Assembly (NCBI GenBank): GCA_900548185.1
Contig: URJJ01000041.1
Location: 1-21,281 of the forward strand
DNA: 21,281 nt
Source: an uncultured Opitutales bacterium
GTDB lineage: Bacteria; Verrucomicrobiota; Verrucomicrobiia; Opitutales; Intestinicryptomonadaceae
Direction of reading: 5' to 3'
Shown piece after piece: positions 15,725 through 21,281 of the stretch (its first letter is position 1; each line of letters begins with the position of its first letter). The notes under the pieces were generated by a model. That model ran no database searches. It saw only the letters and a program-made list of their open reading frames with translations, and was not told the DNA's origin. The position numbers and the translations under genes are program-made.

Positions 15725-15901
15725 ATGGATATCAAAGACAAAGACGGGATGAAAATCCCGCTCAACATAGCCCAGGACTTCATAAGCGAATGCATGAAAA
15801 AACGCGGGAAGAGGCCTCCCGCCCCGCAAACGCCCCGCGCAAAAAAGCTCGGGCCGGACCCGGCGCGGGGCAGGCTCCCGCAAAATCCGGACCGGACCTA
15901 G
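15725..15901 (+). CDS. Possible small basic protein, 58 aa
   Basis: A short frame reading MDIKDKDGMKIPLNIAQDF at its start and then a Lys-, Arg- and Pro-rich tail. The first 30 residues have more natural composition than most chance frames here, and it is not antisense to another gene. Against it: no strong ribosome binding site, no recognised family, and its middle overlaps the probable terminator of the opposite-strand operon. I think it is more likely chance than real. Confidence 0.25.
   Translation: MDIKDKDGMKIPLNIAQDFISECMKKRGKRPPAPQTPRAKKLGPDPARGRLPQNPDRT
15797..15822 (-). terminator. Terminator of the Nramp-SLC13 operon
   Basis: On the minus strand GCGGGA (15822-15817) pairs with TCCCGC (15809-15804) around a 7-nt loop, followed by one base and six T (15802-15797). 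It lies about 120 nt after the SLC13 stop. Confidence 0.6.
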
Positions 15902-15940
15902 CCGCCGCCCCACCAGCCGCGCAACAATGCCGGCCCCTCA

Positions 15941-17827
15941 TCAGAACGGGAAAAGAAGCGGGATAAGGACGGAGCTTGCGGCCATCACCGCAGCCGAGAA
16001 CGGGACGCCGATTTTCAGAAAATCCGCAAAAGAATACCTGCCCGGCGCCCACACGAGGGTGTTTACCGGCGACGATATCGGGGTCATGAACGCGGTGGAG
16101 GCGGCGATTGCCACTGTCATCGCAAACGGATAGGGGGAAACCCCGAGCATGTTGGCCGCCTGTATCGCCACGGGCGCAAGCAGTATGGCGGTAACCGTGT
16201 TCGATATGAAAAGGCCCGTCACGGCAGTCAGCGCGAAAAGCCCGGCCATGACTGCCCTGGGCCCCATCCACCCGAGTGCGTCCAGAAGGCCCTGAGAAGC
16301 CATCTGCACCCCGCCGGTCTTTTCGAGGGCTGTCGCAAAGGGAATCATGCCGACAACCAGAAGGACGCTGGACCAGTGCACGGCCCTGTACGCGCCGTCC
16401 ATGTCTATGCAGCCGAAGGCCACCATCAGAAGGCACCCGACAAAGGCGGCGGCGGCGTTTGGCAGAACCCCGCCTATCATCAGGGCAAGCATCACGGCGA
16501 GGCTTATGAGGGCGTAAACGGCGCGCCCGTGGGACTGCACGGCAAAATCGACCTCCTCGGGAAGGCTCAAGACGATGAAGTCGCGCGGCGAGCCCCTGAG
16601 GCCCTTTATGGATTTCCACGGGCCCATAACAAGCAAAACGTCGCCCATCCTGAGCCTCTCGCCCATTATGTCGCCGCCAACCGCCCTGGAGCTGCGCCTC
16701 AGCCCGACGACGCTCAGGCCGTACCTGCTCCTGAACCCTGACTCCGGAACGGTGGCGCCCACGAGCTCGGATTCCGGGGCCACGGCAATTTCAGCCATCC
16801 CGACTTCCGCACTCTTTTCCGAAAAATACTGGCCGCGCAGGGGTCGGGAGACGAGGCCCATTGCGGAAACCTCGCCGCGCGGGACGCCCGCTGCGGCGCG
16901 CATGTCGCAAAGCACCGCATCCCCGGCGCGCAGCACGGTTGAAGCCACGGGGTCCAGGAGGCGCACCGAGAGCCTCTCGCGGCGCTCTATGCAAACCGCG
17001 CTGGCGCCCAGCCTCTCGCGCAGGCCCGAATCCCTGAGGGGCTTCCCCGCAAGCGGAGAGGATTCGCCCACCAGGAAAATGCGCTCGCGGCCGGACAGGG
17101 CATAGTCGCGCACATAGTCGGCAAACGTCCGCCGCCCGGCGGAATCGGCCACCGGGGCGCGCCCCCCGAGGAAGCGGCGCATGAAGAGCATGTAGCACAC
17201 GCCCATCGCAAGCACCGCGAGCCCGACAGGGGTGAAGCTGAAAAACCCGAACCCGTCAAAGCCCTCGCGCACAAGTATCGAGTTTGTGACCATGTTCGGC
17301 GTGGTGGCGACAAGCGACATCATGCCGCTTATGAGGCCCGCAAAGCTCAGCGGCATCATGAGCTGCGACGGGGATATTCTGAGCTTCCGCGAAACGGCGA
17401 GAGCTATCGGGATGAATATTGCGACAACCCCCGTCGAACTCATCACGGACCCCGTGACGGCCACCGCAACCATCATGAGCGCTGTGAGCCTGCCCACGCT
17501 CTTCCCCGACTTTTCAAGCAAAAACTCCCCCGCCATGCGCGAAACCCCGGTGCGCGAAAGCCCCTCGCCCACTACGAACATAAGCGCAATCAGAATCACG
17601 CTCGGATCCGAAAATCCCGAAAACGCCTCCCCGAAGCCCACTATCCCCAGGGCCGGCAGAAGCACTATCGCGCAAACCGCCACGATGTCGCCGCGCGGCC
17701 TGTTTAACGCAAAGCAGGCGACGCACACCCCCAACAAAACCAATACTGCGGCAAGTCCGTCCATAAAAAGCAAAGTCCAATATTTTCCAAAAACGCGGCC
17801 AGACGACGCGGGCGCCAAAGATGGCAT
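15941..17827 (-). CDS. SLC13/DASS family transporter with two TrkA-C domains
   Basis: A 628-aa inner-membrane transporter. Two membrane halves surround a cytoplasmic insert. The first half (about 22-220) has MSSTGVVAIFIP and VATTPNMVTNSI; the second (about 435-628) has LFISNTVTAILLAPVA and TPISSPVNTLVWAPG. The SST (130-132) and SNT (542-544) motifs mark the sodium and substrate sites of the SLC13/DASS family. The insert holds two TrkA-C (RCK-C) domains (about 236-310 and 335-420), likely sensing a ligand. Members carry sulfate, dicarboxylates or other anions, usually with sodium; the substrate here is not known. ATG 17827 is chosen because GGAGG lies 10 nt upstream, although Met22 is an alternative. 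It is the second gene after Nramp, with a 36-nt gap, so the two are co-transcribed. Confidence 0.93.
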   Translation of the reverse strand: MPSLAPASSGRVFGKYWTLLFMDGLAAVLVLLGVCVACFALNRPRGDIVAVCAIVLLPALGIVGFGEAFSGFSDPSVILIALMFVVGEGLSRTGVSRMAGEFLLEKSGKSVGRLTALMMVAVAVTGSVMSSTGVVAIFIPIALAVSRKLRISPSQLMMPLSFAGLISGMMSLVATTPNMVTNSILVREGFDGFGFFSFTPVGLAVLAMGVCYMLFMRRFLGGRAPVADSAGRRTFADYVRDYALSGRERIFLVGESSPLAGKPLRDSGLRERLGASAVCIERRERLSVRLLDPVASTVLRAGDAVLCDMRAAAGVPRGEVSAMGLVSRPLRGQYFSEKSAEVGMAEIAVAPESELVGATVPESGFRSRYGLSVVGLRRSSRAVGGDIMGERLRMGDVLLVMGPWKSIKGLRGSPRDFIVLSLPEEVDFAVQSHGRAVYALISLAVMLALMIGGVLPNAAAAFVGCLLMVAFGCIDMDGAYRAVHWSSVLLVVGMIPFATALEKTGGVQMASQGLLDALGWMGPRAVMAGLFALTAVTGLFISNTVTAILLAPVAIQAANMLGVSPYPFAMTVAIAASTAFMTPISSPVNTLVWAPGRYSFADFLKIGVPFSAAVMAASSVLIPLLFPF

Positions 17828-17863
17828 CGTAAAAAAACCTCCGGACAGAAGGCCCCGGGCGGC

Positions 17864-19117
17864 TCAGATGAGGCTTGCAAGCAGCATCGCGTTCAGGACC
17901 GCCACAATTCCGCCAAGGACGAGCAGCACGGCGTTCGTCCTCGCGGAGTTTGCGTAGCGGCCCATGACCTTTTTCGACGAGGTGAGGTACACCTGCGCAA
18001 ATACGGTTATCGGAAGCTGGACGCTCAAGAACATCTGCGAGACCACAAGGCCCTGAAACGGGTCTGATATAAGGAAAATGAGGGCGAGCGCCGGAAGGAA
18101 CGAAAGACCTATGCCAAGCTTGGAGTGGATGTCCCTGGGCTGGTAGGCCTCGCCGAAAATACCGGCAAAGATGGAGGCCCCGGCGACGCCGGAAGTTATG
18201 GTGGAGGATATGCCTGCCATGAGGAGGGCCAGCGCGAATATCGTCCCGGCGTTCCCCCCGACAAGCGGCTCGAGAAGCGACTTGGCCTGCTGGAGCTCCG
18301 CGACCTCCACGCCGTTTTTGAAAAACGTGGCCGCAGCCAGAATTATCATCGCCGAATTTATCGCCCACCCTATCCCGATGGAAAAAATTGTGTCGAAAAA
18401 CTCGTACTTGAGCTGCCGCTTTATGATGGACTCGTCCTCGAGGTTCCACTTGCGGCTCTGTATGACCTCCGAATGCAAAAACAAATTGTGCGGCATGACC
18501 ACGGCCCCGAGCACGCCCATTATTATCATCATCGACCCCTCCGGAACAGACGGCGACACAGCCCCGCGCGCCGCAGCGGCCCAGTCGGCGTCCACGAGGA
18601 AAAGCTCGTACAAAAACGAAAGCCCTATCACCGACACGAACATGATTATCCACTTTTCCAGCCTGTGGTAGGCGTTCGTAAAAAGCATCGCCGTGCACGC
18701 CGCAACGACAATCACCGCCCCGGCCCGTATGGGGATGCCAAACAGCATCTCAAGCGCGATGGCCCCTCCCAGAATCTCCGCAAGCGAAGTGGAAACGCTC
18801 GCCGCCATGGCCGACCACAATACTGCGCCGCCCACCTTTTTGGGCAGGTACCTGTTCGACGCCTCCGCGAGGCAAAGGCCCGTCACAATCCCCAGGTGGG
18901 CCACATTGTGCTGGATTATGACAAGCATGACCGACGACAGCAGCACAACCCACAAAAGCGCGTACCCGAACTCCGCCCCGGCCGCAATGTTGGTCGCCCA
19001 GTTGCCGGGGTCGATGAAGCCCACCGTTACGAGGAGCCCCGGGCCGATATACTTGAGAATTTCAAGAGCCGCAGGCTTCGGCCTGTGGTTTTTCTTTAAA
19101 AAGTCGAAAATTTTCAT
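17864..19117 (-). CDS. Nramp family divalent metal transporter (MntH-like)
   Basis: A 417-aa inner-membrane protein with about 11 hydrophobic helices. The metal-binding motifs of Nramp are intact: DPGN in helix 1 (residues 36-39, GFIDPGNWATN) and MPHN in helix 6 (208-211, GAVVMPHNLFLHSEV). The methionine of the second motif favours Mn2+ and Fe2+ over Ca2+ or Mg2+. It should import manganese or iron with protons. The protein is about the length of E. coli MntH. It is the first gene of a two-gene operon with the SLC13 transporter. A possible promoter lies just upstream (19145-19173); no Fur- or MntR-type operator is obvious. The ribosome binding site is weak. The family is certain; the metal is inferred. 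Confidence 0.96.
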   Translation of the reverse strand: MKIFDFLKKNHRPKPAALEILKYIGPGLLVTVGFIDPGNWATNIAAGAEFGYALLWVVLLSSVMLVIIQHNVAHLGIVTGLCLAEASNRYLPKKVGGAVLWSAMAASVSTSLAEILGGAIALEMLFGIPIRAGAVIVVAACTAMLFTNAYHRLEKWIIMFVSVIGLSFLYELFLVDADWAAAARGAVSPSVPEGSMMIIMGVLGAVVMPHNLFLHSEVIQSRKWNLEDESIIKRQLKYEFFDTIFSIGIGWAINSAMIILAAATFFKNGVEVAELQQAKSLLEPLVGGNAGTIFALALLMAGISSTITSGVAGASIFAGIFGEAYQPRDIHSKLGIGLSFLPALALIFLISDPFQGLVVSQMFLSVQLPITVFAQVYLTSSKKVMGRYANSARTNAVLLVLGGIVAVLNAMLLASLI

Positions 19118-19144
19118 GTCCCGGAATGTGTTTTTCGCGGAGAT

Positions 19145-19173
19145 ATGCTATCTTCGGCCCATTTTCGCAACAA
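19145..19173 (-). promoter_or_regulatory. Possible promoter of the Nramp operon
   Basis: On the minus strand TTGTTG (19173-19168) and TAGCAT (19150-19145) with a 17-nt spacer lie 27 nt before the Nramp ATG. The -10 matches four of six positions and the -35 three of six. Confidence 0.4.
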
Positions 19174-19246
19174 TAAACTCCCGGGCCGGGCGAAACGCCG
19201 CGCTGCGGCGGGGATTAGCGCCCCCCGCAAGCCCCACGCAAAAGCC

Positions 19247-19945
19247 CTAGGAAAGCTTGCGAACCAGCATGAAAGCCTCCGCCTCGCGCATGCCCACTAT
19301 CGAGCCGCGCAGCGTGGCAAGGGCGTTGAGGGCCTTCACCGAGCGCGCGTCCGGGTGGATTTTAAGCTGGCTTTTGTAGGCCGAAACCGCACGCAGCTTC
19401 ACGCTCAAAAAGCCCGTCACGTCGTTATAGACGTTCGGCAGGAAGCCGCCCTCCACAGAGTCTATGTTCCAGTGCGTCTCAGAGAGCGTCTCGTACATGT
19501 ATATTTCCCTTATGTTGCGCCCGACGGGGGTGGTCGAGCGCGCGGCGACCTGCGCGGCGTAAACGATTATGCGGTGGTCCTGGTGAAGGTCGTTTATGAA
19601 GGGGATGTACATCACGTCGGGCTTCACCCCCTGAATCACCTCGTTTACGACGCGGTTTACCTCGTGCACGGGGCGCTCCGGCAGCAGCACGTTGGGAAGG
19701 TCCCTGAAAATAACATGGTCAGGCTTGACGCCGAGTATCTTCATGGCGGCCATGGTCTCCTTGCGGATTTCGGCCTTGTTCGGGCGCATCACGGGATGCC
19801 CTTCGGAAATCGACGTGAGGACGGCCACGAAAACCTCGTCGCCCCTGCGGACGTGCTTTGCCATCGTCGCGCCGCAGCCGAGCGTCTCGTCGTCGTTGTG
19901 CGGGGCGAGCACCAGAATGCGCCTCTTTTGCCTGCGTTTTGACAT
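19247..19945 (-). CDS. PIG-L family (LmbE-like) deacetylase
   Basis: A 232-aa cytosolic metal-dependent hydrolase. The zinc motif is LVLAPHNDDETLGCG (His16, Asp18, Asp19, Glu20), with N where most members have P (AHPDDE). The second motif is NDLHQDHRI (His121, Asp123, His124). His16, Asp19 and His124 are the expected zinc ligands, so it should be active. Family members remove N-acetyl groups from sugars such as GlcNAc in glycolipids, small thiols and bacillosamine-like sugars. The gene starts 3 nt after the end of a glycosyltransferase gene, so the two are almost surely translated together. This suggests the deacetylase acts on the sugar that the transferase adds, or on its donor. The start ATG 19945 follows directly from that coupling. 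Confidence 0.94.
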   Translation of the reverse strand: MSKRRQKRRILVLAPHNDDETLGCGATMAKHVRRGDEVFVAVLTSISEGHPVMRPNKAEIRKETMAAMKILGVKPDHVIFRDLPNVLLPERPVHEVNRVVNEVIQGVKPDVMYIPFINDLHQDHRIIVYAAQVAARSTTPVGRNIREIYMYETLSETHWNIDSVEGGFLPNVYNDVTGFLSVKLRAVSAYKSQLKIHPDARSVKALNALATLRGSIVGMREAEAFMLVRKLS

Positions 19946-19948
19946 CCC

Positions 19949-20692
19949 CTACCTCCAGTTCTCCCTGAGCCACCCGGGCGTGCGCACAAACCTCACAAGG
20001 CCCTTCAGCCCGGAGACCCTGCCCTCCATAGCCTGCGAAGGCGTGGGGTTGCCGTGGAACACCACCATCTTGGCCCCGGCCGGAAGCTTCGGCTCCAGGA
20101 AAAGCCCGAGAAGAAACGGGCGCATGCAGTTGTATTTGAAAGAGGGCATCCACTTCTCCGGCCAGAACGAAAGCCTGCCCCTGGAGGAGAGGTAGTCGCC
20201 CACATAGGCCTGCTCATGGCGGTAGGAGCTTTTGACTTCGGAGATGTTATTTATGAAATTGTCGTATATGTCGGCCTCGCGCCCGGCGTCGAAACGGTAA
20301 ACCCCCGTCTCGCCCACGCCGTGCTTCTTTGACGGCCTCCAGTGCTTTATCAGGATGACCTCGCCCTCAAGCGTGAAATAGTCGTCTATATTGCCGACGA
20401 TGACCGTATCCAAATCCAAAAACAGCACGCGGCCCTCAAGGTCGATATCCTTCTTGAAAAGGGCGAGCTTCCTCCAGCCCCTCTCCTCCGGATCGTCAAA
20501 CCCCATCTCCGGAAGCGGACGGGCGTCAATGGCCGGATCCAGCCCCTCGGGCGCGTCGGTGTAGCATATGAAGGAAAACGGAACCGTGAGGTTGCGGCGC
20601 GACATATTAAAGAGCCTGTTTACATAGTCGGGACCGTATTTCGTCCCCCACTTCATGCAGACAACATTGTATTTTAAAGCATTTTCACTCAT
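19949..20692 (-). CDS. GT-A fold glycosyltransferase (DxD type)
   Basis: A 247-aa cytosolic protein. ATG 20692 (MSENALKYNV) is chosen because AGGCGG lies just upstream; the 63 codons before it are open but read through low-complexity DNA. Visible features are VVCMKWGTKYGPDYVNRL, FICYTDAPEG, the metal- and nucleotide-sugar-binding DLD (93-95, LFLDLDTVIVGNID) and a C-terminal MVVFHGNPTP. These fit a nucleotide-diphospho-sugar transferase of the GT-A type, near GT8. It should move a sugar from a nucleotide donor to a glycan or glycolipid; donor and acceptor are unknown. It is the first gene of a pair with the PIG-L deacetylase (3-nt gap). No other polysaccharide genes are in view because the contig ends shortly upstream. 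Confidence 0.9.
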   Translation of the reverse strand: MSENALKYNVVCMKWGTKYGPDYVNRLFNMSRRNLTVPFSFICYTDAPEGLDPAIDARPLPEMGFDDPEERGWRKLALFKKDIDLEGRVLFLDLDTVIVGNIDDYFTLEGEVILIKHWRPSKKHGVGETGVYRFDAGREADIYDNFINNISEVKSSYRHEQAYVGDYLSSRGRLSFWPEKWMPSFKYNCMRPFLLGLFLEPKLPAGAKMVVFHGNPTPSQAMEGRVSGLKGLVRFVRTPGWLRENWR

Positions 20693-20887
20693 ATTACCGC
20701 CTGTTGAATCCGCCGGAAAAACGGCAGACAGCCGACAAAAAATACGCCAGCCCCGCAGATTTCCCCCGGCAATAATGAAAAAAAGCCCTTTCAAATCCAA
20801 AAGGTCAAGAGTTTTGTAAAAAAGCGCCCAAAAATCCCATGCGCCCTTAAAAAAATCCCCCAAAAACCCTCCCTCCTCCAAAAGCAG

Positions 20888-21281
20888 GGGCGAAGCCCCT
20901 GCACCTGGGAAACTTCGTTTCCCGAGGGGGCCACGCCCCCTGCGGCGCTTTTTGCTTCCGCAAAAAACTCACGCCGCTCCCCCGGAAGCCACCGAAAGCC
21001 AAGCGAATGCAAAATATTCGTGCGCTCGCTTGGCTACATTCATTCCAAGGGCGAAGCCCCTGCACCTGGGAAACTCCGTTTCCCGAGGGGGCCACACCCC
21101 CTGCGGCGATTTTTGCTCCCGCAAAAAACTCGCGCCGCTCCCCCGGAAGCCGCCGAAAGCCAGGCGGATGCAAAATATTCATGCGCTCGCTTGGCTACAT
21201 TCATTCCAAGGGCGAAGCCCCTGCACCTGCGAAACTCCGTTTCCTGAGGGGGGCCATGCCCCTGCGGCGATTTTTGCTTCC
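20888..21281. repeat. 161-bp tandem repeat made of hairpins (2.4 copies)
   Basis: Copies start with GGGCGAAGCCCCTGCACCT at 20888, 21049 and 21210, exactly 161 bp apart; the third is cut by the contig end. Each unit is a row of hairpins: GGGGC-GAA-GCCCC, GGGAAAC-TTC-GTTTCCC, GGGGGC-CAC-GCCCCC, TTTTTGC-TTCC-GCAAAAA nested inside GCGGCG/CGCCGC, and AGCCAAGCGA/TCGCTTGGCT. Differences between copies mostly fall in loops or turn A-T into G-T pairs. Minus-strand frames through it (20791-21182) share repeated text and are not proteins. Confidence 0.93.

Larger units (their letters stand above)
15480..15940. other. Intergenic region between the GH2 and SLC13 genes
   Basis: 461 bases. It carries the GH2 leader, a likely minus-strand terminator for the upstream transporter operon (15797-15822) and one small plus-strand frame (15725-15901) listed separately. 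Nothing else is recognised. Confidence 0.5.

Noticed and set aside
18125..19099. 324-codon plus-strand frame opposite the Nramp gene
   Set aside because: Antisense shadow; highly basic composition without domains, while the Nramp reading has all family motifs.
20791..21182. Minus-strand frames in the 161-bp repeats
   Set aside because: Both repeat the same peptide text because they read the tandem repeat; there is no independent coding evidence.
20888..21281. CRISPR array
   Set aside because: The repeat unit is 161 bp and continuous, without unique spacers of 25-40 bp, and no cas gene is nearby.

Overview
The window looks like one metagenome-assembled contig from a fairly GC-rich Gram-negative bacterium, most likely a gut Verrucomicrobiota lineage (Opitutales/Puniceicoccales type). 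That guess rests on a PEP-CTERM sorted surface protein, two lipobox lipoproteins, a large secreted GH2 enzyme, a DUF6786-like lipoprotein and weak Shine-Dalgarno sites. No rRNA or marker gene is present to confirm it. The first 48 bases are not genomic: they are the end of the Illumina P7 primer, an 8-nt index and the Nextera transposase adapter.

Layout. 49-3389: a DUF6786-like lipoprotein (+), then on the minus strand phosphoglycerate mutase (gpmA) and a DUF2156/LPG-synthase-C protein. 3390-7166 is visibly AT-richer. It holds tRNA-Leu(GAG) with a strong terminator, a serine recombinase of the Mpi invertase type that has lost the middle of its catalytic domain, and a divergent PEP-CTERM beta-repeat surface protein. 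7167-8438 is a soluble decarboxylase of the phosphatidylserine decarboxylase superfamily, very close in its motifs to the fungal tryptophan decarboxylase PsiD. 8439-11225 is sparse: a cupin, tRNA-Glu(CTC), a small lipoprotein with a near-consensus promoter, and long stretches with no convincing gene. 11778-15479 is a 1233-aa secreted GH2 glycosidase with extra N- and C-terminal domains. 15941-19117 is a two-gene transporter operon (Nramp metal transporter, then an SLC13/DASS transporter with two TrkA-C domains). 19247-20692 is a tightly coupled pair, a glycosyltransferase followed by a PIG-L deacetylase. The contig ends in a 161-bp tandem repeat made of consecutive hairpins.

How the parts relate. 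Most genes are single units closed by their own intrinsic terminators. The two clear operons are Nramp-SLC13 (36-nt gap) and glycosyltransferase-PIG-L (3-nt gap). The pair suggests glycan or glycolipid building, the GH2 suggests glycan breakdown, and the PEP-CTERM protein suggests an exosortase-dependent envelope.

The items most worth following are the PsiD-like pyruvoyl decarboxylase, the internally deleted Mpi-type invertase beside a surface-protein gene, the 161-bp multi-hairpin tandem repeat, and a roughly 75-100 bp dispersed repeat with a conserved hairpin found in two intergenic regions. No CRISPR array, intact transposon or prophage was seen.
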